Assembly (NCBI RefSeq): GCF_006965485.1
Contig: NZ_CP041360.1
Location: 3,596,001-3,660,000, forward strand
Origin: Spirosoma sp. KCTC 42546
GTDB lineage: Bacteria > Bacteroidota > Bacteroidia > Cytophagales > Spirosomataceae
Direction of reading: 5' to 3'
DNA: 64,000 bases
Below are positions 26,248 through 34,976 of the stretch, in pieces (position 1 is the first letter of the stretch; every line of letters starts with the position of its first letter). Both the position numbers and the translations under genes were made by a program. Under the pieces are notes generated by a model, which ran no database searches, was not told the DNA's origin, and saw only the letters and a list, made by a program, of their open reading frames with translations.

Positions 26248-28920
26248 TTATTTCCCTGCGGGAATGGCTACGGTTTCGGACTGGTATTTGTACCAATACT
26301 CGATCAGATCGGCCACTAAACCCGTCCAGCCGGTTTGGTGACTGGCCCCTAAGCCCATGCCATTATCCCCATTGAAATATTCATAGAAGAGATAGAGGCC
26401 TTGAAAATGGGGATCATTCTGCATTTTTTTATCCTGACCATAAGCAGGTATCTGCCCGTTTTCGTCACGCCGAAAAATATTGATAATCCGCTCGGTGACA
26501 TGCATAGCGGCTTCCTTAAGACTCATCACCTGACCAGAATTAGTTGGGTACTCTACTTCGAAATCATCACCATAGTATTGGTAGAATTTCAATAGCGAAT
26601 CAACCAGCGGAAAGTTGAGTGGGAACCAGATAGGCCCGCGCCAGTTGGAGTTACCTCCAAACATGCTCATTTCAGACTCGGCTGCTACGTAGCGCACCTG
26701 GAATATTTCACTGTTCAACTCAAATTGATAGGGTGTCTTTTCATGATATTTGGACAGCGCCCGGATACCGTAATCAGACAGGAACTCGGTTTCGTCGAAC
26801 ATCCGTTTCAGAATCATCTTCATCCGGTGACCACGAAGCAGACTCAACAGGTGCGTTTCGCCCTTACCCGGCTCGTGCCAGCGCGAAACGAGCGAAGCCA
26901 GATCAGGACGGTTTGTAAGTACCCACTCCACCCGACGTTTGAAATCAGGAAGTTTTGAGAGTAAAGCTTCGTCCAGAATTTCAACGGCAAAGAGCGGAAT
27001 CAAACCCACCATGGAGCGGATTTTGAGCAACCGGGCGTTGTTATCAGGCATGTGCAGTACATCGTAGTAGAACTGGTCTACCTCATCCCACAGGCTGATA
27101 TTCTGGCGGCCCAAGTTGTTCATGGCCGATGCGATATGTAGAAAATGCTCGAAAAACTTGCTGGCCATGTCCTGATAGCTAGGCCGGGTAAGCGAAATCT
27201 CACAGGCAATTCGAAGCATATTGAGGGTATACATAGCCATCCAGCCTGTACCATCGGCCTGTTCAATACGACCACCCATGGGCAGGGGTTGACTACGGTC
27301 GAAAACCCCGATGTTATCTAAACCAAGGAAGCCCCCCCCGAAAATATTATTGCCTGAGACGTCCTTGCGGTTTACCCACCACGTGAAATTGAGCAGCAGT
27401 TTATGAAATACCCGTTCCAGGAAATTCACATCCCCAATCCCGTTCAGGTCGCGGTCAATTTCGTAAACTTTCCAGGTGGCCCAGGCATGAACAGGCGGGT
27501 TTACATCACCAAAATTCCATTCGTAAGCGGGTATCTGTCCGTTGGGGTGCATGTAGTACTCCCGAAGGATAACGGCTAGCTGGCGCTTAGCGAAATGCGG
27601 GTCAAGTCGGGCCAGCGTCAGGGTATGGAAAGCCAGATCCCAGGCCGCAAACCAGGGGTACTCCCATTTATCGGGCATGGAGAGAATATTGGCCGTGTAC
27701 ATATGCCGCCAGGATTCATTGCGGGCATACACACGTCCCTGAAACGGCACGGGCATTTTAGGGTCTCCCTTAAGCCATTCATTTACGTTGTAATAGTAAA
27801 ACTGCTTGTTCCAGAGCATACCAGCATAAGCCTGTCGCTGAATGGCCATCAGTTCAGGGTCCGTGACGTTTTTTTGCAGGTTGGCAAAAAAGTCATTGGC
27901 TTCTACAACGCGTTTGTTCCAGATCTCGTCAAAGTCGCCGAATGGTTGTGCCAGATGCGTCTGGTCGCTGAAGCGAAGCCGGATACTAACGCTTTGACCA
28001 GCCGGCACTTTCTTTACATATTGGGCAGACGCTTTTGTGCCAATCTGATTCGGATTGATGAAGCCTTTTTTACCCCCCGATACAATGAAATTATTGATGC
28101 CATCTTTCGGGTACTTCGCTACGTTTGGTCGCCCGTACAGGTGTTCCGTATTCGTATCGTTGTCGCAGAATAGAAGTGTATCGGCATCCTCACAGTAAAG
28201 CTTATACTTGCCTAACTGCTTGTGATTCACCTCTATCTGATTATTGGCAATGCCATGGAGCATGGGCCGGGTATTATATTGCTCATAGCCCCAGGACCAG
28301 GTATTTCGGAACCAGATAGTTGGAAGTAATGTAAGAGGAGCCTCTTTGTCTGAGCGGTTATGCGCCGTTATGGTAACAAGCCAGTCGTTCTGATCGGCTT
28401 TAGCGTATTCGATAAAAATATCGAAGTATTCGTCCTTCTCAAAAATGCCCGTATCCGTCAATTCAAACTCGGGTGCCTGACGATCCCGGCGCATGGTTTC
28501 AATAACCAGTCGATTGTAGGGGAATTCCTGTTGAGGATACTTGTAGAGCATCTTCATGTAGGAGTGAGTTGGGGTACTGTCTAAATAATAGTACAGTTCC
28601 TTAACGTCTTCGCCATGATTGCCTTCTGGTCCCGAAAGACCAAACAGGCGTTCCTTTATAATGTTATCCTTATGATTCCAGAACGCCAGTGCAAAACAGA
28701 TGTGGCCTTTGTTGTCAGAAATTCCGCCGATACCTTCTTCGCCCCAGCGGTAGGCACGGGAGCGAGCCATGTCGTGCGTAACGAAATTCCAGGCATCACC
28801 ATACGGGCTATAATCTTCCCGAACCGTGCCCCAGGCACGTTCTGATAAGTAAGGCCCCCATTTTTTCCAGCCTTTATTATCGGCTCGTTCGTAAATGCGT
28901 TCGCGTTCAGCTATCGGCAT
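26248..28920 (-). CDS. MGH1-like (GH63-type) glycoside hydrolase
   Basis: The 890-residue protein has no obvious signal peptide. A beta-sandwich N-terminal half is followed by an (alpha/alpha)6 barrel with WEYPWFAAWDLAFHTLTLA, GQIPAYEWNFGDVNPP and GGRIEQADGTGWMAMYTLNM. This pattern belongs to the MGH1-like/GH63 group, which includes glucosidases and mannosylglycerate hydrolases. The likely acid and base residues are in the AWD and EW segments and the late EYFNGDNG segment. Substrate is unknown, perhaps a cytoplasmic alpha-glucoside or compatible solute. It is transcribed alone, converging on hicAB. Confidence 0.88.
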   Translation of the reverse strand: MPIAERERIYERADNKGWKKWGPYLSERAWGTVREDYSPYGDAWNFVTHDMARSRAYRWGEEGIGGISDNKGHICFALAFWNHKDNIIKERLFGLSGPEGNHGEDVKELYYYLDSTPTHSYMKMLYKYPQQEFPYNRLVIETMRRDRQAPEFELTDTGIFEKDEYFDIFIEYAKADQNDWLVTITAHNRSDKEAPLTLLPTIWFRNTWSWGYEQYNTRPMLHGIANNQIEVNHKQLGKYKLYCEDADTLLFCDNDTNTEHLYGRPNVAKYPKDGINNFIVSGGKKGFINPNQIGTKASAQYVKKVPAGQSVSIRLRFSDQTHLAQPFGDFDEIWNKRVVEANDFFANLQKNVTDPELMAIQRQAYAGMLWNKQFYYYNVNEWLKGDPKMPVPFQGRVYARNESWRHMYTANILSMPDKWEYPWFAAWDLAFHTLTLARLDPHFAKRQLAVILREYYMHPNGQIPAYEWNFGDVNPPVHAWATWKVYEIDRDLNGIGDVNFLERVFHKLLLNFTWWVNRKDVSGNNIFGGGFLGLDNIGVFDRSQPLPMGGRIEQADGTGWMAMYTLNMLRIACEISLTRPSYQDMASKFFEHFLHIASAMNNLGRQNISLWDEVDQFYYDVLHMPDNNARLLKIRSMVGLIPLFAVEILDEALLSKLPDFKRRVEWVLTNRPDLASLVSRWHEPGKGETHLLSLLRGHRMKMILKRMFDETEFLSDYGIRALSKYHEKTPYQFELNSEIFQVRYVAAESEMSMFGGNSNWRGPIWFPLNFPLVDSLLKFYQYYGDDFEVEYPTNSGQVMSLKEAAMHVTERIINIFRRDENGQIPAYGQDKKMQNDPHFQGLYLFYEYFNGDNGMGLGASHQTGWTGLVADLIEYWYKYQSETVAIPAGK

Positions 28921-29430
28921 GGTATTGAGTATTTTTTTACCCTTACGGTGGTCAGGAATGGTTAATTTAGTTAACTACAAGCATCAAATATAGTATGCGT
29001 GCTGAGTATTTTTGTAAAATTTCATTTGCACTTACCTGTATTTTGCCTGTGATTACTTTGTTAATCAACAATTTTGCAGTTAAATACAGCCTCAAAAAAT
29101 GGTAGTAGAACCCCGTAAATCGATGCGTAATTTTGCTGATCAGCTTTTTTAGACGAATGCTCCTTCCAATTTGTCACAGAATTTATAAAGATATTATTTA
29201 CTGAAATTGAATTGTGGTAACTATTTTCGTTTATTAACCACTCTCGGCCTTAGGCTAGTAATCCAACTCCAGGGTATTTTGCTCCAGTTGGCTACTAGTA
29301 ACCGGATAGTAAAAGCATATCGAAATCTATTTGTTTTTTGTATTTATTTTTAGGCCACACCAAATCAGTTGCTCCTGCCTTTAAATCTTATGTTTGCTGA
29401 CTATACCGTATTTTCACCGTTGTTTGTAGT
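28921..29430. other. 510-base AT-rich gap with one promoter candidate
   Basis: The gap lies between the divergent glycoside hydrolase and VF530 genes. Apart from the candidate promoter at 29369-29396 I recognise nothing in it. Confidence 0.5.
29369..29396 (+). promoter_or_regulatory. Bacteroidota-type promoter for the VF530 gene
   Basis: TTG at 29369-29371 is followed after 17 bases by TATGTTTG at 29389-29396. This matches the TTG-N17-23-TAnnTTTG consensus and lies 35 bases before the start codon. Confidence 0.6.
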
Positions 29431-29649
29431 ATGAATACACAGGCCAATAACCCCCTGCATGGGAAAACCCTTGAGGCTATTCTGACGGAGTTAGTAGCTC
29501 ACTATGGCTGGGATCGGCTTGGTCAGAAGATTAGAATTAATTGCTTCACCAGTAATCCGAGTATTAAGTCGAGCCTGACGTTTTTGCGTAAAACGGACTG
29601 GGCGCGGAAGCAGGTCGAAGAGCTATATCTACAGCTGATAGATCACTGA
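29431..29649 (+). CDS. VF530 family (DUF2132) small protein
   Basis: The 72-residue protein matches the VF530 family over its whole length: [33 protein letters not shown], and the late [24 protein letters not shown]-binding role has been proposed for the family, but its biological function is unknown. It is cytoplasmic and monocistronic, with a good -7/-33 promoter candidate. Confidence 0.92.
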   Translation: MNTQANNPLHGKTLEAILTELVAHYGWDRLGQKIRINCFTSNPSIKSSLTFLRKTDWARKQVEELYLQLIDH

Positions 29650-29660
29650 TAGCAAAAAGA

Positions 29661-29736
29661 ATTAACCACAGCTTCAGAGAACCCAAAGTAAAGAAACTAT
29701 AAAGGATAGTAATTCATCATTTTGTGTTCTCTATAA
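29661..29736. repeat. Degenerate inverted repeat between convergent genes
   Basis: AGAGAACCCAAAGTAAAGAA on the left loosely inverts as TTTGTGTTCTCTATAATTCT and TCTTTAC on the right. It fills most of the gap between the VF530 and TlpA-like stop codons and may be a worn member of the CTCTGTG type at 8304. Confidence 0.4.
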
Positions 29737-29743
29737 TTCTTCT

Positions 29744-30979
29744 TTACTCGCCAAGAAGCTTAATAATATCCTGTAAAATGGCGTCGGTCATGCTGGGGCG
29801 TTTGGCATCGGCATCGGCTACCTGTCCATTTTTATTGATCAATATGTAGCGGGGTATACTTTGAATGCCGAAATACTTTACCGTTTTGGATTTCCAGCCG
29901 CCTTTCGATAAACCCTGTTCACCCTGCAACTGAAGTGTAGCCAGTGCTTTTTTCCAGACTTCCTCCGTGTCGTCGATGGATAGGTAAAGAAAAACCACCT
30001 GCTCTTTCTGTTTTTTACTCAGGCGTTCCTGGAGTTGTTTGGAGTAAGGAAATTCAGCCCGACAAGGCCCGCACCAACTGGCCCAGACGTCGAGGTAAAC
30101 AACTTTCCCTTTGTATTCGTCAAGGGTAACCGGCTCGCCGTTTTGATTCGCAAATGAGAATGCTTTGGGGTCTATCGTTTTCTTTTGGGCATCTGCGGCC
30201 ACAACAGGTTCATCCTTTTTGGCCATAACCTCCCCACACCGGGCTTTGACGACGCTAACATAACCAACTGCGTTTGGGGTTGCACTAAGAATAGCAAACA
30301 CAGCCCGAACCGACGAAGGTGGGGTTTTGTCGCAGTTTTCGACTAACAGTCGCGCCAGTGTGTATTGATAAGGTTTCCCCGTTAGGTGTTGACGGGCAAA
30401 AGTAGCCTTGTCAGTTAGGCTGTTCTGGATATCGGTGGAGGTATACTTGGCAAAATTGCGGGCCTTCGAGTTAAAGTAGGTGACGTAAAAAAATAGGAAA
30501 TCCTGGTAAGGCTCAGCCGAAAGAGCTGATTCGTCATTCACTTTTAGGGCTGCCAGGTCCTCAACCATAACGGATGGAAGCGACATCAGACTTGACTGGG
30601 CCGTCTGGGCATTCCCCCGGAGAATAGGATAAGCCAGCAGCAGGTGCCAATAATTCCAGCGGATACAGGCCTCGACATACTGTTTGAACCCTTCCGACAG
30701 TTCGCTGGCTTTCGGGTATGATTTATAATAGGCCGACTGAGTTTTGCGAGCGTCAAAAAGACTCATTTCCCAGGCATCCAGGCCCGAAGTCCGAAGCTTT
30801 GCATACTGACTGGTTGTATCAAAATCAGCCTTGAACTTTGTTCTGAAGTCGGCCAGAAATGCTTTGTCAGATGCTGTTGTAAATAGCGCTTCGGGTTGTG
30901 GACCCTGATAAATGGACTGGGCGAATGTCTGCCCCAGGTTAATTAGGCAGAGTAGTAGCGTAAATTTGAACACATTCAT
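29744..30979 (-). CDS. TlpA-like thioredoxin-domain protein, exported
   Basis: The 411-residue protein has a signal peptide ending QTFAQ and an uncharacterised alpha-helical N-terminal part (about 25-265). A C-terminal TlpA/ResA-type thioredoxin domain follows with DVWASWCGPCRAEFPYSKQL; the active site is WCGPC. The cis-Pro segment is GIQSIPRYILIN. It should reduce or exchange disulfides in the periplasm. Bacteroidota carry many such long TlpA proteins near envelope genes. Confidence 0.9.
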   Translation of the reverse strand: MNVFKFTLLLCLINLGQTFAQSIYQGPQPEALFTTASDKAFLADFRTKFKADFDTTSQYAKLRTSGLDAWEMSLFDARKTQSAYYKSYPKASELSEGFKQYVEACIRWNYWHLLLAYPILRGNAQTAQSSLMSLPSVMVEDLAALKVNDESALSAEPYQDFLFFYVTYFNSKARNFAKYTSTDIQNSLTDKATFARQHLTGKPYQYTLARLLVENCDKTPPSSVRAVFAILSATPNAVGYVSVVKARCGEVMAKKDEPVVAADAQKKTIDPKAFSFANQNGEPVTLDEYKGKVVYLDVWASWCGPCRAEFPYSKQLQERLSKKQKEQVVFLYLSIDDTEEVWKKALATLQLQGEQGLSKGGWKSKTVKYFGIQSIPRYILINKNGQVADADAKRPSMTDAILQDIIKLLGE

Positions 30980-31035
30980 GCGTATAGATTCAGGTTAAGT
31001 ATCATAGCGTTACATTGGGGCAAACATCATTCCAA

Positions 31036-32211
31036 TTACTCTTTAACCGCTGCCAATACGCGCTTAATCAGTTCGTTTGGGTTTCCGTTGTGCCATCGCC
31101 ACACAATCACGATGTCATGCTCCGGGTCTACCCAGATCGTATTTGAACCCGCGCCGATGGCCGCGTAACTCGTAGTTGGGGCATCGGGCCAGGCTTTTTT
31201 GCCGGTTGAACTTGTACCCGTATTGAGCCACCACAAATACCCATAATCAGGGCCGAACGGACTGGGTTGGGTTGCTTTTTTTACCCAGTCGGCCGAAACG
31301 ATCTGTTGGTTGCCCCAGCGACCCTGCCTTAGAAACAGGTAACCAAACCGGGCTTCATCCCGGGTACTAATCCGCAGGCCACCACCCCAGCGGGTGCCGC
31401 CACTCACCGATGGCATTTGCTTCCCACCAACGTCTGCAACGGCGTTTGGGTACGGAATGTATTGCCAGGAATCCGAAGCGCCAATTGGATTCATGATTTC
31501 ATCGCGGACAACCTCAGGGATAGGTTTCTTCCATAAGCGTAACAAGGAAAGCGCCATCCGATTGATTCGCACATCATTGTATTCGTAATACGTGCCGGGT
31601 TTCTGGAGCGTGCGGGGTTTACGCTCGCCTTTCCCAAACGCTTCTTTTCCAACAAAATCGCTGTTTTTTCCCCATAAGGCTCCTTCCCATTCGCTGGTTT
31701 GAGTCAGGTGATTCTCCCAGGTTATCGCTCGGTTCTGCTCCGAATCGTAGCCGCCGTCATGAATGAGTTTTGCTACTGGATCGTGAATGTCGGGAATCAT
31801 GCCTCGTTCGGTAGTGATGCCCACTACGGTTGATAACACACTTTTAGCTACGCTGTAGGTTGGGTCGGGACGCTGGGTATCTCCCCATTCGGCTACGATG
31901 TAGCCATGCCGTAACACAAGCCCATTTGTGGCTGCCCGGCTGGTGGGCATAGGTCCAAGAAGTTTACCGAAGATTTCCTCCTGCGTCGAAAAATTAGGAG
32001 TCATCTGAGTAGTTTCCTGTGTTTTCGCAAATGCGATGGCCTGATCGAGCAAAGCTGCGTCCATGCCCGCTTTTTCGGGGGCCAGGTGTACCCAGTTATC
32101 GCCTTTAGGTGGAAAATAGGTTGCTGGTTGGGTAGGTGGTCGATGGCAGGCGAGCAGTGTTGCCAACGCCATCGTAAACAGGGTGAATTTGCGCAGGAGA
32201 GAGGATGTCAT
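31036..32211 (-). CDS. Serine hydrolase of the class C beta-lactamase fold
   Basis: The 391-residue protein is a likely lipoprotein (lipobox TLLAC). It has the SxxK nucleophile motif in TYSVAKSVLS (about residue 123) and the YxN motif in YYEYNDVRI. The third motif is not clearly KTG/HTG; AAIGAGSNTIWVDP lies at that place. Such proteins act as D-amino acid peptidases or esterases rather than true lactamases. It precedes the TlpA-like gene on the same strand by 56 bases and may share its transcript. Confidence 0.88.
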   Translation of the reverse strand: MTSSLLRKFTLFTMALATLLACHRPPTQPATYFPPKGDNWVHLAPEKAGMDAALLDQAIAFAKTQETTQMTPNFSTQEEIFGKLLGPMPTSRAATNGLVLRHGYIVAEWGDTQRPDPTYSVAKSVLSTVVGITTERGMIPDIHDPVAKLIHDGGYDSEQNRAITWENHLTQTSEWEGALWGKNSDFVGKEAFGKGERKPRTLQKPGTYYEYNDVRINRMALSLLRLWKKPIPEVVRDEIMNPIGASDSWQYIPYPNAVADVGGKQMPSVSGGTRWGGGLRISTRDEARFGYLFLRQGRWGNQQIVSADWVKKATQPSPFGPDYGYLWWLNTGTSSTGKKAWPDAPTTSYAAIGAGSNTIWVDPEHDIVIVWRWHNGNPNELIKRVLAAVKE

Positions 32212-32571
32212 GGGTTGTTGATGTAGTTCGTTCTGGAGGTTTTTAATAAACAGGCGTATTCGATGTCGAAGTTAGGACATTCTATCCAGGTTTTTTTTCT
32301 GACAGGATTTACACGATGAAGAGGATGATTTTGTCGTGAGAAAAATCATCCTCTTCATCGTGTAAATCCTGTCAGAAAAAATATTTTTAACCGAACATTA
32401 ACCCCCGGTTTAGCCTTTCTTTAGCCCCCAAAGCGTTGTTTGTATAGTCAGTGAGGCAGGTAGAAATGACTAAAGTTTGCTTCAGATTTTTGCCGAAATC
32501 AGGCCTGCCATCTGACCTTGAATTCACTAACCGTAATCGTTAATTAAGGCGTTAGTTGCCTTACCAAACCT
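32212..32571. other. 360-base divergent gap containing a large palindrome
   Basis: The gap separates the divergent serine hydrolase and the aromatic-rich protein genes. It holds the perfect palindrome at 32293-32381; the rest shows no clear feature. Confidence 0.6.
32293..32381. repeat. Perfect 40-base-arm palindrome, GATT-type
   Basis: The arms at 32293-32332 and 32342-32381 are exact inverses around a 9-base spacer. They begin TTTTTTCTGACAGGATTTAC and run on as ACGATGAAGAGGATGATTTT. It lies between divergent genes, so it is not a simple terminator for either. Confidence 0.93.
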
Positions 32572-33921
32572 ATGAAAACGTTCATCCATTTCATCCCAAC
32601 GAAAGCCCTGCTGCTAACTCTTGGGCTGTTGTCGGCAGGATGGCAATCAACCATAGCCCAAACCAGAGATCAGGACCAGCAAACGGCTCCGATCAATGAC
32701 CAGACTCTTGTCTCGGCCATTGCACCTTATCGCGATGATGTGCGTCGGTCGATCTTGCTGGCCAGTGTACAACCACAGGTTTTAACGGCGCTGGCACAGC
32801 AACGGGCCAACAGCGAACAGGCGTTTGCCAATCTGATTCAGTCCTATGGACAGACCAAGCAAGGCTGGTTTTATGATCTGTCCCGGTATCCCGATATTTT
32901 GCATGCGCTGGCAACCTTACCCACTGGCTCAGACGAGCAGACGGTAAATAACCTGACTAAACCAATGCCCGCTACTATACAGGTGTCGGCCTGGAAATTG
33001 TACCGCCATCACAATGCTGATCTGGTACAGGTCGATAATATCAACCAGCAGGCACAACAGGCTTTCGAGAACGTGATTAGCACCTTGGATGGCCTAACAC
33101 AAAGCGCGTTTCGTCAATTGATTGAAATGCCCGATGTGATGACCCAGCTCACCGATCAGATTGATAAAACAGCGCGTTTAGGAGAAGCCTATCAGGCCAA
33201 CCCCGATCAGGTTACGAAAGACTTGACCGCGCTACACGACAGCCTACAAGTTCAGAATCAGCAAGAACTGGCTGATTATCAAAATCAATTGAACAACGAT
33301 CCACAGGCCAGACAGGAGTTGCAGCAGGCTGGGCAAGCGTACGCACAGGCCAATGGGTATAACATGGGTATCAATCCAAACCCTGCCTGGGTGAATACGT
33401 CCTATTATTATCAAAACCCCTATTCGTTCTGGTTTGGCTATCCATACTGGTACGCATCCCCACTATGGTATCCATCGGCCTGGTGGTATGGAACCGGTTT
33501 CTATTATGGCATGGGTGGCAACATGGTTATGTTTGGTTTACCTTCGCTGGGTTTCTCAAACTGGTTTTTTGGATCAGGGCGGTATGTGTATCCACATTTG
33601 TATAACCGATTCAATACCTACTATACCCACAATTTGGGGCAACAACGCATCCTGACACCAGGCAATGCAGGCTTCATGTCGGCGGCCCGACGGACGTTCG
33701 GGTCAAGTGCCGGACGGGGTAACTGGCTGAACAATGCGGGTCAATATAACCGTTCCGGAGCTGTAGGTAGCGCAGGCAGTTCCGCCAGGATTGCCGCCCC
33801 TGGTCGGTATCAGGGAGTTAACCCCGGTGTAAACCGCTCGCAATCCTGGGGTGGCGGTGGTATGCGATCATTTGGAGGAGGCTTCAGTGGCGGTGGATTT
33901 CACGGCGGTGGCCGTCGATAG
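32572..33921 (+). CDS. Exported aromatic- and glycine-rich protein, DUF3300-like
   Basis: The 449-residue protein has a signal peptide ending TIAQ. It has a helical Gln/Asp-rich domain (about 30-255), then an aromatic block (about 265-330) with many Tyr and Trp residues such as YWYASPLWYPSAWWYGTGFY. The Gly/Ser/Arg-rich tail ends in GGGFHGGGRR. The N-terminal part resembles DUF3300 proteins by eye, which also have a disordered Gly-rich tail. A surface or matrix role is possible; no enzymatic motif was found. Function unknown. Confidence 0.75.
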   Translation: MKTFIHFIPTKALLLTLGLLSAGWQSTIAQTRDQDQQTAPINDQTLVSAIAPYRDDVRRSILLASVQPQVLTALAQQRANSEQAFANLIQSYGQTKQGWFYDLSRYPDILHALATLPTGSDEQTVNNLTKPMPATIQVSAWKLYRHHNADLVQVDNINQQAQQAFENVISTLDGLTQSAFRQLIEMPDVMTQLTDQIDKTARLGEAYQANPDQVTKDLTALHDSLQVQNQQELADYQNQLNNDPQARQELQQAGQAYAQANGYNMGINPNPAWVNTSYYYQNPYSFWFGYPYWYASPLWYPSAWWYGTGFYYGMGGNMVMFGLPSLGFSNWFFGSGRYVYPHLYNRFNTYYTHNLGQQRILTPGNAGFMSAARRTFGSSAGRGNWLNNAGQYNRSGAVGSAGSSARIAAPGRYQGVNPGVNRSQSWGGGGMRSFGGGFSGGGFHGGGRR

Positions 33922-34027
33922 ATTAGTGGTTTGTGTTAACGTTGAGTAGTTTAGTTGTTCATGACAAAGCCTCGATTCGTCTGGATTGGGGCTTTGTTGT
34001 AGTAACATAATGAGTATGTTAACGTCT

Positions 34028-34128
34028 ATAGCACGCTGATTTTTATGATGAGTAAGATGAGTTATGATTTTCTTTGTTTCTAACAAAATCTGTGTAAATC
34101 ATACCTATCATAAAAATCAGCGTGCTAT
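34028..34128. repeat. Imperfect palindrome, GATT-type, 22-base perfect ends
   Basis: The outer 22 bases ATAGCACGCTGATTTTTATG-AT are exactly inverted at the other end, while the inner parts match loosely. It lies upstream of the OmpR-type regulator. A single half-copy occurs at 48331-48360. Confidence 0.82.
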
Positions 34129-34160
34129 TGTAACATGATACGCGGGTGCTGAAGTTTTTC

Positions 34161-34168
34161 TAATTTCG
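34161..34168 (+). promoter_or_regulatory. Possible -7 box of the response regulator gene
   Basis: TAATTTCG differs from TAnnTTTG at one base and lies 17 bases before the start codon. No good -33 TTG is placed at the right distance. Confidence 0.3.
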
Positions 34169-34185
34169 CCCCAACGTTTACCACT

Positions 34186-34863
34186 ATGCATATACTCATC
34201 GTTGAAGATGAACCCTCAATTGCCGGATTTCTCCGGAAAGGATTAGAAGCGAATGGCTTTCATGTGCAGATTGCATCGGATGGACTTATGGGGCAGAGAA
34301 TGGCGCTTGATTACCCCTATGATTTAATTATTGCGGATGTTAACCTGCCGCGTCAGAATGGACAGGATATGGTAGCCGCACTCCGAAAAGAAGAAATTGA
34401 AACCCCAATTCTGATGTTGAGTGCGCTCGGGGCAACCCATGATATCGTTACGGGCCTGGATGTTGGTGCAGACGACTATTTAGTTAAACCTGTTCAGTTT
34501 GATATCCTGATGGCTCGGGTACGGGCCTTAACCCGGCGACACATTGGAAACCTGCATTCAGAATCTACGCTAACCGTAAGTGATCTGGTACTGAACCTGG
34601 ACGAGCGAACCGCTAAGCGTGGAGATCGGTCAATCAATCTAACCGCCAAAGAATATCAATTGCTGGAATACCTGATGCGCAATCAGGGGCGGGTCATCTC
34701 CAGAGTCACTATTGCCGAGCAGGTCTGGGATATGCAGTATGCCATGAGCAGCAACTCGATTGAAGTCTATGTGGGCTTGCTTCGGAAGAAAATTGATCAG
34801 GGCGGAGCGCCAAAACTCATTCATACTGTGATTGGCGAGGGCTATGTTTTAAGGGCACCTTAG
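34186..34863 (+). CDS. OmpR/PhoB-family response regulator, orphan
   Basis: The 225-residue regulator has a receiver domain with EDEPS at the N-terminus, phospho-acceptor Asp51 in DLIIADVNL and Lys in YLVKPVQ. A winged-helix DNA-binding domain follows (about 125-225, LTAKEYQLLEYLMRNQGRVI). No histidine kinase gene is beside it; the flanking genes are the aromatic-rich protein and a convergent peptidase. It resembles regulators of CusR/RprY type, but targets are unknown. Confidence 0.93.
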   Translation: MHILIVEDEPSIAGFLRKGLEANGFHVQIASDGLMGQRMALDYPYDLIIADVNLPRQNGQDMVAALRKEEIETPILMLSALGATHDIVTGLDVGADDYLVKPVQFDILMARVRALTRRHIGNLHSESTLTVSDLVLNLDERTAKRGDRSINLTAKEYQLLEYLMRNQGRVISRVTIAEQVWDMQYAMSSNSIEVYVGLLRKKIDQGGAPKLIHTVIGEGYVLRAP

Positions 34864-34866
34864 ATA

Positions 34867-34970
34867 ATAGTCATTAGTGGTCATTACTAGTCATTGTAGT
34901 CATTCGTTGTTGAATCTCCTACCGCTCAATTGTTCCCAATTAATGACTACTAATGACCACCAATGACTAT
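34867..34970. repeat. Palindrome of AGTCATT words between convergent genes
   Basis: ATAGTCATTAGTGGTCATTA with further AGTCATT copies inverts as TAATGACTACTAATGACCAC followed by CAATGACTAT. It begins 3 bases after the regulator stop codon and ends 6 bases before the M28 stop codon, so it may serve as a two-way terminator. Confidence 0.82.
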
Positions 34971-34976
34971 GAATAG

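Noticed and set aside
31036..32211. True antibiotic-resistance beta-lactamase
   Set aside because: Only the SxxK and YxN motifs of the fold are clear; such exported serine hydrolases are common and mostly not lactamases.
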